From: Oegoconia quadripuncta
Lineage: Eukaryota; Arthropoda; Insecta; Lepidoptera; Autostichidae
Length of the DNA: 64,000 nucleotides
Direction: 5' to 3'
Assembly (NCBI GenBank): GCA_949316235.1
Contig: OX438749.1
Location: 17,438,414 to 17,502,413 of the forward strand
Shown: positions 10,209-22,577 of the stretch, one piece after another
Layout: the number at the start of each line of letters is the position of its first letter
Position numbering within the stretch: position 1 is the first letter of the stretch
Program-made: the position numbers and the translations under genes
Notes under the pieces: model-generated
The model's input: only the letters and a program-made list of their open reading frames with translations
Told to the model about the DNA's origin: nothing
The model's database searches: none

Positions 10209-10480
10209 TACTAATAATAATAAATATCTTTGCACACACACACACAGCGCCATCTAGTTCCACACTAAGCAACTAGGCTTGTATTATGGATACCAGATGG
10301 TTGATAAAATACACAAATACATTTTTTTTTGTAAATAAATACATAAATAAATGAAAAATATCCATAACTCGGGAACACATGTCTGTATTCATCATACAAA
10401 CATATGCCCCTAGCGGGATTCGAACCCGTGACCTTTTGGTATAGCAATCAGAATTTTTAACCACTACACCAAACAGGTCG
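10209..10480 (-). repeat. SINE family B, near full length
   Basis: On the minus strand the head reads gacctgtttggtgtagtggt, the B box ggtcacgggttcgaatcccg, then gctaggggcatatgtttgta, and the 3' end gtgtggaactagatggcgct with a short tgtg/att tail. The A- and B-box-like words mark a tRNA-derived RNA polymerase III promoter. It is non-coding and mobilised in trans by a LINE. Confidence 0.9.
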
Positions 10481-12029
10481 TCAACACACTGGGCTATGTC
10501 GGTGACTTCTGCGGCGCGCCGCTTTACATACTTAGGGCGTTAGCAGTTTATCGACGAGTATCACCCTCTGTATAGCTCATTGAGCTTTCTTATGAGGGCA
10601 TAGTGAGACACCACGTTTAACGGTGATAAGTCATCACTGATAAATACACTTTCGTCTTTTAGTCGTCGTCGCGAAAACCGGCATCCGAGTTGGATTTGAC
10701 CACATTGGTTTCTTTCCGAACTTGAATTTATCTAATCGCAGCTCTTGTCCAAGGTAGACGTATGCGTCTTCAACTTCGAGAATGGAGTTATCAGCTGATG
10801 TTTCATTCAATAAATGAGATTAAATTGATTCGCTATTGAAATACAGACATTCAACTGAACATCCTTGAAAAGCCAATGGTCTAAAATAACTAGCAGAATA
10901 GCATGATTAAACTATTCTTTCGACGCACTATCTGCACACTATTGACGCTTTCGTTTAGTCCTCTGATGGAACATGTTTACGGCAGTCTTAGATCATAAGG
11001 TGGTCACACTTGACATCGTGAAGTTTGTTTTCAAAAACTTGACGAGTCGCATTTCACGCCATTCGTGCACACAAGAATTCCAATATAGCGTTATAAAAAA
11101 ATGTTGTGCTCTCGGACACAATTTGCTGCCGCCCAGTTAGGAATTCAATTATAAAACAAACAGAATTCTCAACTTAAATACTTAATATGTTAATAACCAA
11201 TAACTGTTATGTTAAAAAAAGTAAATACATACATCTTATAATTAAATAACTTGCTAAAACAATTTCTTAGCAGTCGCGTGAGCACGACGAACACCTTTGA
11301 CGCCCTCGCCGCACGCTAACAACTGTACAAAGTGTAGATTTGGTTGGTTACCTACCACGTAATCAACCAACATTATAAAGTCCTACTGGCTATATTGTCC
11401 ATCTCTTTACCATTCCAACTAAAGTAAGATAAGCGGCATTGGGACTCACTGCTTCGAGATATACATGTGTCGTAGATAACGATAAATTAGTGATAGAATT
11501 CATAATTTAGACAGTTAGATAACTATCATAATACGCGGTTTCTATGGGAACTATACTACCTAACTAACAACTATACTAACTAACTACCAGGTAGTAGCTC
11601 TGGTATCGCCGGCAACAGCGCGGTGACGACGTTAACAGTTATATTAGGCCTGCACATCGAAAATGAAACGGACTTTGCTACCAGCCTTCATAGGAATCGG
11701 AGCTCCACTGAACACATCAACGACTGTGAGTGATTCTGATTACCTACCATCACCGATGCGTGGAAGGATCCGGTGAGTCGTTAGTTAATAAGAAGTTGAT
11801 CATGGGATTTGAGCAAGGAGGAATGGTATACTAGCCAAGCAGAATTCCACAGACTGCACGCGAGGGCCAAGTTGTTGTATGCGTATGCAAATGTTTACTA
11901 TTGTAAACATTTGCACGCCCTTCATGCCATACATAATAAAGCATCTCAGGTTTCATGATCATAATCGAATGTGAATGCGTTATCTATTCGCCTATAGTAG
12001 CATGCAATAATATCGCCATTGCCCGAGCC
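10481..12029. other. Non-coding stretch, low repeat content
   Basis: No gene, RNA or family shared with the rest of the window was found. A local inverted pair (gtatgcaaatgtttac/gtaaacatttgcacgc, 11884..11918) could form a hairpin. Repeated ctaactaac/actatac words occur near 11550..11590. Confidence 0.5.
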
Positions 12030-12439
12030 ACCCTTTACCACACGACTGGCACCGTCCCGGTCCCTCGCAACGCCCACACCCATCTCCGACATATGTATAA
12101 TTTTAGGATTATTTATTATAGTTAAATGTAGTTAACCTAAATCAAACATCCCATGGGTCGTACAAGGCGACTAATGGATAGGAAGAGGGTTTTAGACATC
12201 TTGGTACAGTGATGGGCAACAGCGTTGCTGGCCTAAAGCTCCCAAGGTATGCAATGGCCAACCCGCTTTTTGTAGCGTGGCGATTACGGCAACCTCCCCC
12301 CTATGGACGACAGACGAAGGATAAGGCCCCCAGTCCTTGGCGACCCCACTAATCCTGGCTTTGGTAGCAGCCATATAGTAACGGTGGGGCAGGGGTGCTT
12401 AGAAATCCGTGCTGAGCCGTAGCTACCACCCCCAATGGA
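12030..12439 (+). repeat. GC-richer retrotransposon-associated segment
   Basis: It contains cccatgggtcgtacaaggcg and gactaatggata, a diverged form of the core at 430..548, followed by about 270 bp of GC-richer DNA up to the reverse transcriptase tail at 12440. A 60-residue minus frame here has no recognised domain. The segment likely belongs to the same insertion as the tail that follows, but this is inference from adjacency. Confidence 0.45.
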
Positions 12440-12692
12440 GGACGTCCACTCACAAGGTGGACAGACGACCTGACAAAGGTCGCGGGAAATCGATGGATGC
12501 AGGTCGCTTCCACCGGTGGCTCTGGAATCCTATGGGGGCCTATATGGGCCTATATTCTGCAGTAGACATCCTTTGGCTGATATGATGATGATGTTACTTT
12601 TATGGATTGTTATAAAATATGTTTATCCAGTTGCTTTGGAACTTATGGTATGCGTGTGACTGGAGATACAAAAAACGATTTATCTATCTATA
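12440..12692 (+). mobile_element. RTE-like ORF2 C-terminus plus 3'UTR and ATCT tail
   Basis: The frame 12440..12565 reads GRPLTRWTDDLTKVAGNRWM then QVAST and ends in a stop after 41 residues. The RWTDD..KVAG..WM pattern is characteristic of the C-terminal tail of RTE-type and related non-LTR ORF2 proteins. A 3'UTR follows with gatgatgatg just after the stop, and the element ends in gatttatctatctatac. All upstream domains are missing. Confidence 0.7.
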
Positions 12693-12716
12693 CGAGTACC
12701 TATCATAAACCTAATT

Positions 12717-12905
12717 TTTTTTATGCACAACTGGTTGATACTTGACCTCCATCACACGTTGTTAAGTGAAGATGAGGTCGAAGGGGGAGCGTACTGACCC
12801 GGAAACCCCAACACATTTGGGGGACTGGCTATCTTATCTCTGACAACCGGAACAAAACAATGCTATTATTATTATATTAACATTGCTGTTTGGCGGCAGA
12901 TTTAG
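12717..12905 (-). repeat. SINE family A, head missing
   Basis: Begins (minus-strand 3' end) ttttttttatgcacaactgg and runs through gaggtcgaagggggagcgta to ggcagatttagataagat. The tRNA-like head is absent. A short tattattattata expansion sits in the middle of the body near 12863..12877. Confidence 0.8.
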
Positions 12906-13455
12906 ATAAGATAAATCAATAAAATTCACTTACTTGTAACTTAACCTAAATTTGAGTCAATAAACTTTTTTTATTATTATTTTTATATTTTTAGTATTTG
13001 GAAGCTAACAAGACTTTTTGGGCACGTGACTGGACATATCTGGTAGACAATCATTGGTCGACTCAGCAGTCGGCTATATGGTGATGTCAGTATATCCTAT
13101 ATCAACATATTGGATAGGATTATTCGGCAGTGAAAAATAAAAAAAATTAAGGAAATTTAATCATTTTTTACCGTTTGTGAACAAAGTGTCTGTATGTATA
13201 AGCAAAGTTTAGTCAAGACATTTTCCTAAACGAAAATTCTGTTCGTGAAATCATAAGTGCAGAGAAACAACTGACAATACTATTGTTGAAACTCACTCTC
13301 TTTCTTAAATTCTATATTAAAAAAGTTTGCAGACAAAATACAAATGGCACAACGAGTTCACTGCTACGTGGATTTCGGATAGTTTTAAATACATTTTTGA
13401 AGTCTTTGAACGCTACCGAATGCGAAATTATGAATGAACGCATAGTATTTATACT

Positions 13456-13784
13456 TCTTTTTTATGCACAACGGGTTAGTACTTGACCTCAATCACACCC
13501 GATGTTAAGTGAACATGAGGTCGAAGGTGGAAACGTACTGACGCGGAAACCCCAACATATTTGGGGGACTGGCTATCTTATATGACAACCGGAACACAAC
13601 AATGCTATTAACATTGCTCCTTGGCGGCAGATTTACATAAGATATTGGTAGCTAGCCAAGCGGATATTTAAAATGCCCTACCACCAACCAAACCGAGTAC
13701 TTAAACATGTACCCCGCTGGTGATCGAACCCGCGACCTCAGATTCGTAAACCCAATGTTGTTTACATTGAGCCACGGAAGCGGA
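13456..13784 (-). repeat. SINE family A, full length
   Basis: The minus strand starts with a tRNA-like head (gtggctcaatgtaaacaaca as A-box region, gcgggttcgatcaccagcg as B-box region). The body ggtagggcattttaaat follows, then a second conserved half, and the element ends gttgtgcataaaaaag. Length is about 330 bp. It is non-coding. Full copies also lie at 15078..15412, 50751..51073 and 62597..62915. Confidence 0.9.
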
Positions 13785-15077
13785 GGCCACTTGTACAATG
13801 TAACTAAAGTAATAATTTTGCGGTTCAAAATTCGACGAATGAACATAATTGGTAGCTAAGGTGGACACTCAATAGCGACATGTGGACAACAAAATAACAA
13901 AAGGACTCCATATGGCGAACTTAAAATCCTAATTGCCAAACTTAGAACCTCTGCTTTCTCAGCAGAAGCGGTGACCAATTACTAGATTTTTTTTTAATCT
14001 CACAACTTGCAATGACTGTGGTAATTGGCCAACATATGCAACAAAAGCCACAAAATAAAAATTATTTAGTAGTTGTAAGTTCTAGAAGGACCCAGCCGAC
14101 GTACCAAACACATTTCTTTGCTTTGGATCGCTAAATTTACATCCCACGTAAGCGCCCAATTAAACTTATCCAATTTTCATCAAACACACCTTTTTTCTTT
14201 CTTTTATCCCCTCGTTTAGTCTTTAATATAAAAAAAAGCACTGTTATCCGACCACGAATTACTGTGATACATAACTGACTGGACACACGCACAACGCCGT
14301 CAAACACATAATACCTATAGTTTTTCATCGGGGGTTAAAAATAGAGTCATGGAAGATTAATATTTAAAAATTCATGGTTAAATATAGCCGCCAATTCGTG
14401 TGCGACGACTTAACATCACGATTGTACGAAAATTATGAAGTTTCCGTTAAAAAAGTATAAGGTACAGTTAATTAAACTTCCTGCAGGAAATTAAATGTGT
14501 ACGTGCAGAAAGAGAACATTGTTTCACAGCTGTCGCCTGAAAGAAGGAAATTATTTTTTATTACGTGATGTTATTTCAGAACGTAGCTCAATAGGGTCGA
14601 GACAGTCATATTTACCATCCGTCAAAAGCTTGAAAATAGACGAGATTAATTTCCTTGGAGTTTATTTTCAAACAGTAGATTGCTTAACAAGGGACTAAAA
14701 TAAGCCATTATAACACTAAACTAGATTAGTAAAATTAGTAAGATATAGTTCGAGTGTCATAATGGCAGTTTACGAGTTAACTGCCTTTAGCACTAATTAT
14801 TAGAGAAAAAAAAATTACAATAACAAATACAAAGATATAATTTCACCAATCAGGGCCAAGCCATTTGAGACTTTTTTAAAACAAATCGTATTATTGTTAT
14901 TCTCACTGCAGGATCCTTAAACATAAATAATTACTAACATTACAATAGTTTTTATAGAATTCGTTTCATTTTTTCTTTCTTTTTTCCTTTTACTGTATGT
15001 GTTTTTATAAAACTTGCGTGTAACTGGCTAGTTTGTTCGTTGGTAAACGCTTTATTGTACTGCATATGAAACATACC
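13785..15077. other. Non-coding stretch without recognised repeats
   Basis: No gene is supported. A small hairpin (ggcagtttacgagttaactgcc, 14764..14785, given here as its two arms ggcagtt and aactgcc) is present. Short open frames have no recognisable domain. Confidence 0.5.
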
Positions 15078-15412
15078 TCATCCGTGGCTCAATCTAAACA
15101 AACTTTGGGTTTACGATTCGGAGGACGCGGGTTCGATTCCCAGCGGGGTACATTTTAAGTACTCGGTTTCGTTGGTGGTAGGGCATTTTAAATGTCCGCC
15201 TGGCTAGCTACTACCGTCTTATCTAAATCTGCCGCCAAGCTGCAATGTTAATAGCATTGTTCTGTTCCGGTTGCCAGAGATAAGATAGCCTGTCTCCCAA
15301 ATGTGTTGTGGTTTCCGGGTTAGTACGCTTCCACCTTCGAGTTCATCTTCACTTAACATCAGGTGTGATTGAGGTCAAGTACGAACCCGTCGTGCATAAA
15401 AAAAAAACATAC
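15078..15412 (+). repeat. SINE family A, full length
   Basis: The head has cgtggctcaatctaaacaaa and gcgggttcgattcccagcgg, giving recognisable A and B boxes. The body runs through gtggtagggcattttaaatg and ttccgggttagtacgcttcc and ends cgtcgtgcataaaaaaaaa. It is in the opposite orientation to the copy 1.3 kb upstream. Confidence 0.9.
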
Positions 15413-15502
15413 ATGAATAAATTAATTTAACTTAAAAATAAGTACATAGGCGGATTTATCCCATAGATGGATCTCTTCCAGTCACCTTGGTATATATAAT
15501 AA

Positions 15503-15738
15503 ATAATAAATAAATAAATATTTCGGACACTTACCTACACCAATCATCTAGTCCCAAACTAAGCAAAGCTTGTGCTATGGACATAACAGATAAACATACA
15601 TAAATATTTAGATAAACATCCGTGACTCGGGAATAAATGTTCATATTCATCACACAAACATTTACCCCTCGCGGGATTCGAACCCGCAACCGTTGGTTTC
15701 GCTGATAGGGTCACTATCCACTACACCAATCGGTCGTC
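15503..15738 (-). repeat. SINE family C, full length
   Basis: On the minus strand: accgattggtgtagtggata (A-box region), gttgcgggttcgaatcccgc (B box), then gaggggtaaatgtttgtgtg, and the 3' end ttagtttgggactagatgat with an AT-rich atttatttatt tail. The head resembles that of family B (tggtgtagtgg), and the 3' ends of B and C (gctt-agt-t-gg-actagatg) are also alike. Confidence 0.9.
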
Positions 15739-16029
15739 TAAAGGAATATCAAGTAGCAATACCTACGTCGTACAATATTTGATGTAACATTATAACGGTA
15801 TAGAAACGGGGCTCCCAAAATGGTAATATAAATAAAATAACGCTTTTCTAAATAATATTAGGCTATGTTTCATGGGGAAACGGTCCGAAATGATTAGTGT
15901 AGTGAATTTCCCCGTCTATCGGGAGCGCGATCGCTGCCGGGACTTAACAAGGAGTAATTTTTCACAATTTCTACTCTTTTAGCGCGCGCTAGAGTGGGGT
16001 GACCAACAATTTGGTCTTTACATATAAAT

Positions 16030-16215
16030 AGTAGCGGTGCTGTGTGGTTTCGGCATGCAAATAGAATAGAACCAACTCTCTTCCCGTGGGTGTCGTAAAA
16101 GGCGACTAAGGGATTTTCCACCAAAAACCATCTATAGATTTGCACGTTTCAACGGGGATGGGCTCACCTGTGACATATGCATTTTTGCCTATTTCATAAG
16201 GTGAACCGTGGATGT
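16030..16215 (+). repeat. Dispersed repeat, CCCGTGGGTGTCGT core
   Basis: The core cttcccgtgggtgtcgtaaa with aggcgactaagggattttcc is the clearest copy in the window. It continues through gatttgcacgtttcaacgg to ggtgaaccgtggatgttgtt. The segment 33575..33765 contains the same order of words on the opposite strand, including the last one. Confidence 0.7.
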
Positions 16216-16986
16216 TGTTTCCATCATTAGAATCTTAATGTTTGGAAACATTATTGTTTGGGATATCACCTGACCACGCCATTAGGGACAAAGGTCGTGA
16301 CGTTATGTATGTGCGATATGGTCTGGTAATAATATTTATATGTCTGTGGGTCCTTATTAGAAAGCCAAGATTACTATTAAATGATTACTAATTGGTTATA
16401 TGCATTTATGTTTGTCTTTAAACCTAGGTTTGCTAATTACATGTTCGCTAACTGGCAAATCAGCTATCAATTTAAACAACTTTCGAAAGCGCTGAATAAT
16501 TGCTTATTCACTATGTTTTTTTGCAGTAACTATTAGTTGTAGATGTTTCTGTAATAAGGACCTTTCTTATTAGTTAAATTCTTGACTACAGCGTCGGATT
16601 ACAGTTACGGAGATCGCGAATTCGTTCACCTGCAATCTGCTTAGTACACTCAATGGCAGAGCATTTTGAAATATGAATTCAGATGGCTATCTACCATCTA
16701 ATTAAATCTGCAACTCTGCAACTAACATTGTGTAGATATCGTCTGTATTCCAAGTGGATTCGGAATGTGACTTATTTAGCCTTCAGTGCCTGATCATCAC
16801 TTAACTTTAGGTGGTATGTCAAACCATAACACAGTGCGTGTAATGTTTGTCTACGGAACTGTAATTGTAGATGGTCATTACAACGTGAGTTAGGTGTGCA
16901 ATAGTTTTGAAAGAATTCATATTCTTATCTTTAAAAAACTACATTGGTACAATACACCGCACGGCACCATCTATTTTTGCGTGGCA

Positions 16987-17191
16987 TCAACTAATGTCGT
17001 AAATGCGAAAGTTTGGATGTTTGTTTGTTGCTCAATCACGGTGAAACGGATGAACGGATTTGAAGGAAATTTGGTAGGTATATGGGTAGAATATATCCTG
17101 GATTAAGACAGGATACTTTTATACATGAACAAATTAAACTTATCCGCAATAAAGCTATTCCACGCAGACGAAGCCGCGGGCAGAAAGCTAG
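16987..17191 (+). mobile_element. Non-autonomous Helitron-type element (205 bp)
   Basis: It starts A|TC (16987) followed by aactaatgtcgtaaatgcg and ends gcagaaagCTAG|T. TC at the start, CTAG at the end and insertion between A and T match Helitron rules. The body words gtttggatgtttgtttgttg, ctggattaagacaggatac and gacgaagccgcgggca are shared with 39652..39897. No Rep/helicase frame is present. Confidence 0.8.
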
Positions 17192-17339
17192 TCTACACAT
17201 ATACCAAATAGGTTTCCGTAAGATGGATGTGTACAAGGTTTGTATTTTTTTGTTATAAGTATTTTGATCAATAAATAAAAAAAATATCGTCAAAAAGAAT
17301 TTCCTGATAATTCCAAATCATTTCTTCATTTTAGTCCTA

Positions 17340-17620
17340 TCGAGCCTTATCATCATGGAAGCGGACAGAACCGGCTTCGGTAGGCCCAAAAGAAGTTATA
17401 TGCTGCCTTTTTTTTACACGCTTTTTTTATTATTATTATTAGCTTCACTGTGGTCAGTGTGGAGGGTCTCATGATGGAACCAGGAATGGATGGTGGAACT
17501 CTACAGCGCCTACTAGTTAATAGGTTCATATGATTCATTTTGACTAGTCCAATATATTAAACTGGGTGGGAGGGTCTGATGATGGAGGTAGATGGTGCAA
17601 CTCTAGCGTGTTTTTAGTTC
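17340..17620. repeat. Dispersed repeat family F, two partial units
   Basis: The phrase ttcatatgattcattttgac and tagtccaatatatta is shared with 63835..64000. The words ggtc-t-atgatgga occur twice inside this segment (17466.. and 17575..), so it may be two overlapping partial units. It is non-coding and the class is unknown. Confidence 0.5.
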
Positions 17621-17774
17621 TTTTAAACTACATATTACTTATTATTAATACTTTAAATACACGACACAGGAAGCATCAAGATGATATAGGAAACATAAGG
17701 CTATGTAGCCAAACCTAAACATTAAAAATTAGAAAAAAAATATTAGATTCGGAATCGTTTATTTGACCCATTTA

Positions 17775-17960
17775 TAATAATAATAATAAAGGTATTTATT
17801 CATCACAAAAAAGAAAACACAAGCATACATAGAATCGAAAACCACAGTATTGTGATGAATGGGTAGGGACTCAGCAGTGTTGCTGATTTTCAGTCCCCCC
17901 CCTGCAGAGTAGTTGCTGCCACCAAAGAAAGTACGTGCGACTTTCCAATGGCTAACAAAT
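17775..17960 (-). repeat. Possible NLTR-2-like 3'UTR fragment
   Basis: The words gatgaatgggta-gactcagca and gctgattttcagt resemble aaatgggttagcactcagct and gctggttttcagt inside the NLTR-2 3'UTR at 28540..28590. An AATAAA on the minus strand near 17795 and a run of TTA units at the edge fit a 3' terminus. The similarity is short and weak. Confidence 0.35.
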
Positions 17961-18329
17961 TTATTATTTTGTTTTTATGCTTAGGCGTGGCTCTGGACAA
18001 TGTAGAAAATAAATTAAAATGTAAGAAATAAGAGGCCCCATCTGTTAGCGCCATCTTTCGAACCACGTTGAACTACCTTACTAAGCGACCAGAAAATCGA
18101 TCACTTGAACAAAAAAAATAATAAAGTACAAATAGTTTCAATTTTTCTATGGCCAGAGAGGAATGGGACAAAGTGAACAATACACCTGCTAAAATACTAA
18201 TAATGCTATCCTCTATCGAAAATTAAAACAAGTAAAATATGTGAAAATAACCAATGGATACAGTGTTGGGACCGGATGAGATAAATATACTATACTTTGT
18301 ATGGTTTTCCAGTCACCTTGTCATCCTAG

Positions 18330-18480
18330 CGAACTTAGTAGGCACGTCAGGCGGGTGTGGGGCGGCGGCGCACGGCAGGCGGCGGTCAAGCGCGGCATAA
18401 TGAAGTGATTGCGGCACCTCGCGAATTGAACAATTTTCACTTGCAGCCAGAATTAACTACCCACAAACACGGCCACGGAA
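18330..18480. other. CpG-rich patch, possible regulatory DNA
   Basis: About 150 bp rich in CpG and GC (gtggggcggcggcgcacggc, aggcggcggtcaagcgcggc) stands out from AT-rich surroundings. It carries a gggcgg word (GC-box type) and gaacaat, but no open frame or splice pattern. A regulatory role is only inferred from composition. Confidence 0.3.
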
Positions 18481-19494
18481 ATTGGGTTAAATCAAATTAA
18501 AATAATATTACCTAATTCTCCACAGAATCACATTAGAATGAGCTATGAAGTTTGAGCGCTATGATGACTTGGTGAGTTTTCAACAGAAAACTTAAAAAAA
18601 ATTAAGTATTCGATAAACTTGAGTTATTTGTAAATAAGTAAAAGCGTTATTTGCACGTTGTACCGTATGCACCATTGACCAGCACCATCAATGGTGCAGA
18701 TGAGACTAATTTAATTTCGTTTGCACCAGTAATATTAATTTATAACATATACTGCACCTAATAAATTTAGAACTTTAAGTAGATATACATAATATTGGGT
18801 CTTTATTTGTACCAATTCCTGCGATTTTCAAATCGAATTCGAAAAAAGTAAAAAGTCAAAGATTATTGAAAATATAGAGAGGTGGAGGTTGAACACCTCG
18901 TCACAATTTTACACCTATGAACCGACATATCAAAATCAAATTTAGAATTCGGAATTTTTAAAATTTTGAATCGAATTAGAAAAAAGTAAAAAGCCAAAGA
19001 GTATCGAAAAGATAAAGATAAAATCGCCTATGAACCGACATATCAAAATAAATTTATATATTGTTAACGATTAGAGGCACTTTATATCTTGGCTTATAAT
19101 TCAGTCCGGCGCCATTCCAGTGTGGACAGGTGGCAATTTACTAACATATCAATCTAAATGATTACTAAACTAAAGTGTCGAGATTATAAATGTAACTGGA
19201 ATACACAGCGTTTTAGCGGTGGCGTGGCGGTAAGTGACATCATAATGTAGGTACATACATTACCATAGCATGAAACAATTATTTTATACGGTATTTTATC
19301 TTATTTATGTATAAGAAAACCACTCCCGAAAAAGTTCAAGGGGGGTAAAGTACACTTCAATATAACTTTTACTATAAGATCCAGATCTGAAATCTCCAAA
19401 AATATTTTAGCAATTCTATATAAAATATTCCATTTCCAGGTGAGCAATATATGAACATTTAAGATTTTTTTTAGATTTCCGATTTGATTCTGTA

Positions 19495-19700
19495 ATAAGT
19501 TTTTAAAAGTGTTTTTAATGTAAAACTTATTTTATATTAAACACTAAACGAGGGGACAGTTTCTTAGCCATGTTTGATGAAAATTGGTGAAGTCGTTTCG
19601 AAGGTGTATATCGATGATGGCAAAGTCTTGAGAGGGTATTCTATTTTTTTTTTTTTTTTGCATAAACTCGGATAGGTTCTTAGCCACATTTGATGGACAA
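19495..19700 (+). repeat. Dispersed repeat family E, interrupted copy
   Basis: It contains aacgaggggacagtttctta, gccatgtttgatgaaaattg and gtcgtttcgaaggtgta, as in 38840..39068 and 45940..46050. After a 17-bp T run at 19647 a second partial copy begins (ggataggttcttagccacat). No coding frame is visible. Confidence 0.55.
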
Positions 19701-19795
19701 CGGTTACTTTAAACAAGGTTGGTTGGGAAATTCAAAAATTATAACCCAACAACTACTCATATATTTATTTGATTTTACTTAATGCATTTGAATAA

Positions 19796-19965
19796 CGACC
19801 TGTTTGGTGTAGTGGTTAGAAACTCTGCTGCTATACCAAAAGGTCGCGGGTTCGAATCCCGCTAGGGGCATATGTTTGTATATTGAATATAGACATGTGT
19901 TTCTGAGTTATGGATGTGTATGTGCAAAGAAATTTTTTTTATTATTATTATTATTCTTTTTTAAG
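19796..19965 (+). repeat. SINE family B, 3'-truncated
   Basis: The head cgacctgtttggtgtagtgg and the B box ggtcgcgggttcgaatcccg are both well kept. The body reaches gagttatggatgtgtatgtg and goes directly into an ATT repeat, so the middle third of the usual unit is missing. Confidence 0.85.
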
Positions 19966-20204
19966 AGGCTTAGAATGAATACAAAATTTTGATTTCACAA
20001 TAGCCATTGATTTTTTTAATTCGAATGCGTGACAGCGGCAATTTTTGTTTCATATTCTTAATACCTAGATCTATTGTATTATTATTTTCTAATTTATTAA
20101 TTTCCGTTTCTAGTATCCCTATTACCAAATTTGAGACAAGACATGGTGTAAGTCATCTGAAATTAATAAAAAGAAACTGATGCGCAAAATATGCGACTGG
20201 TTAA

Positions 20205-20290
20205 GATCATTATTTAAGAGCCATGCTGTTGTCGGTGGAGATTTTTTCATATCTTCCATGGTTTCGATCACAGAACAAAAAACAGATCCC
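20205..20290 (-). repeat. RTE-like 3' end, short
   Basis: The plus strand reads atttaagagccatgctgttg followed by tcggtggaga, matching the 3' end of the element at 8698..8899 (atttaagagctatgctcttg, tcggtggag). Only the last few dozen bases of the element are present. Confidence 0.55.
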
Positions 20291-20831
20291 AATACGATAT
20301 CTTGTATATTCAACATCGAGAAAAGCAATATATTTTTCATGCAGTTCTAATAATTTTCACAGCTGATTTTCCTCATGGTAAAAGTTTGCTATACATAATT
20401 CTAATCATGCTTAAATTTCGCCAGTTACTTAAATAAATTGTCTACGTTAAATGTACACTCGGCGCCATATAAATGTCCCACATTATCCACTTCCCGAGGT
20501 GGCTCGATAAAATCGGACATTTCATATAAAGGCGTATACCGCGTAATGACCGCGCCCTCGGCTAATGACAACTATTACATCAGCATTAGACGCAGCGCGT
20601 TGGAATAGATATGAAAGGAAGGATAAGAAGTGTTTTTTAGAAATAGGACAGTAGGTATGGGGAACTCCTCTTTTTTGGAAAACGTATAAAAAGTTGCCTA
20701 TATCCTTCTCTAGGCCCATATGATCGATTCAGTAGTTCACGCCTGCCGAAAAGACAGATAATCTTTCGCATTTATAATATCAGTATAAAAACTGAACTAT
20801 TTATTATAAATATTTAAGCACACAGAACTTG

Positions 20832-21140
20832 TAAGTCATGACCATCAGCCTGTAAACATCCCACTGCAGGGATATAGGCCTTCCCTCGTATATATGCGGG
20901 AGTATAGGCCATAGTCAACCACGCTGGCCCAATGCGGGTTGGGGACCTCACATGTCTTTGAATTTTTATTTCTCAGGCATACAGGTTTCTTTCACCGTTT
21001 AGGAGTAGTAGAATATTGTACATAAGTAATTAAATTAAATTTAAAACTTCATTAGTACATGCCCTGCCTGGGAATGGAACCCGGACCTCCCAAATTGGGA
21101 GACCGCGTCTTAACCGCTAAGCCACCGACGCTCTCAAATT
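20832..21140 (-). repeat. SINE family D, full length
   Basis: On the minus strand the head is gtcggtggcttagcggttaa and the B box ggtccgggttccattcccag. The body runs through ctgagaaataaaaattcaaa and ends at caacccgcattgggcc, tccctgcagtgggatgttta. The same family, split in two by a retrotransposon, lies at 34886..36038. Confidence 0.85.
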
Positions 21141-21254
21141 TATAAGTAATAGGAATCAAATCATTAAAAATTAAATACGCAAAATATCACAAAATAACAG
21201 CTTTACTGATAATTCAGGGATTTTATAACCCTAATCAGAAGCATCCTACTCCGC

Positions 21255-21320
21255 AATGTTCCCTCCCCTTTTAGTCGCCATATTTATGACACCCACAGCA
21301 AGAAATGGGTTGAAACAACT
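21255..21320 (-). repeat. Dispersed repeat fragment, CCCGTGGGTGTCGT core
   Basis: On the minus strand gggtgtcataaatatggcga followed by ctaaaaggg is a decayed copy of the core clearest at 16030..16215, with tttcaacccatttctt before it. Confidence 0.5.
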
Positions 21321-22007
21321 ATCGTGTCTGTTTCTAACCGCTAAATATGTATCGGATCGTAATCGACTATCCCTGCCGTGATTTATTACTACAATGGTGA
21401 TATTTCCCGACACTTGTGAAATGTGGGCGTCCGATTATCCACCATTACGAGCCCATAATCTGGTTCCGCAGCAGTGGCGGTTAATGTCCCGAACTAGCTG
21501 CCTGCCCCGGCTGCGCTTGCGTATTTTCAAAAGCCTCCTTGAGTAATATAAGACAAGATAGATGATTATTTTTTTTTATTATTAATCATGGCTTGGCAGT
21601 AAAACCATCAGTCTAAACACGAAAACATTCTGTCTGTAGTAATTGTTCAGTAAAGTAGCAGAATGCTTTACGGAAAATTTTACAGCTTCTTGTGGGAACC
21701 CGAAAGCTTCGTTACGCACTTTAATTTACACTTCCCTTCACTTGTACACCATCACTGACTTTTGCTGCACATTCTGCCATTCATTATCAAGCTACAAAAC
21801 TCAGAATGCTCACAATTCAAGAAAAAAAAAAATGCAACATCCCATGCTGAGTTCCCGCCAAAAAAGCCCAACATAGATGACTTGTTCAGATACCTAATAG
21901 GGCTGATGTTCAGAGACGAATTCTGAGTTTCATAAACGTCAAATCATATGGTAAATGACAGTTGTGAGTTTGAGGCTTCGTGACACAAAGTAAACAATAT
22001 AGGGTTT

Positions 22008-22232
22008 TAAATGTCCGCCTGGCTAGCTACCCATCATCTTATCTAAGTCTGCCGCCAAACAGCAATGTTAATAGCATTGTTGTGTTCCGCTTGCCACGCA
22101 GATAAGATAGTCAGTCCCCCAAATAATATAGGATTTCTGGGTCAGTACGCTTCCACCTTCTTCTTCCACTATCTTCACTTAACATCAGGTGTGATTGAGG
22201 TCAAGTGCAAACCCGTTGTGCACAAAAAAAAA
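22008..22232 (+). repeat. SINE family A, head missing
   Basis: The copy begins in the body (ttttaaatgtccgcctggct), runs through gccgccaaacagcaatgtta and tttctgggtcagtacgcttc, and ends acccgttgtgcacaaaaaaa. It is truncated at the 5' end, as is common for LINE-mobilised SINEs. Confidence 0.85.
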
Positions 22233-22384
22233 CTCACGCTTAGTTTCTTCTCTGAATGGCAACCTTAGAATAACGTATCTCTCCCTCAATTCTAAACCCA
22301 TAGTCTGACTTCGGCCAGCTTATTCAATTTATGCACTTTTAAAACATTTTATTTGAACTTTATCCTTACAGATTAGATTCTATT

Positions 22385-22480
22385 TTTGAATAACGGGTTA
22401 GCTCTAGATCACATCTAATGTTAAGTGAAGATGAGACCTAAGGTGGAAACGTACTGACAAGGAACTTTATGGCTATCTTA
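22385..22480 (-). repeat. SINE family A, decayed 3' end
   Basis: The words taacgggttagc, aatgttaagtgaagatgaga and aaggtggaaacgtactgac follow the order of the 3' half of family A on the minus strand. It is strongly diverged. Confidence 0.6.
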
Positions 22481-22577
22481 GTTCATATAACTCAAACACA
22501 GTCATATGGATCATTTTCATGTGGCCAAAGTCACTGGTTAATAATTAAGTGTCAGTTTGTATTGATGATGAAGACGC

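Noticed and set aside
10209..10480. SINE heads with good A and B boxes as genuine tRNA genes
   Set aside because: They continue into conserved SINE bodies, occur in many diverged copies and do not fold as full tRNAs.
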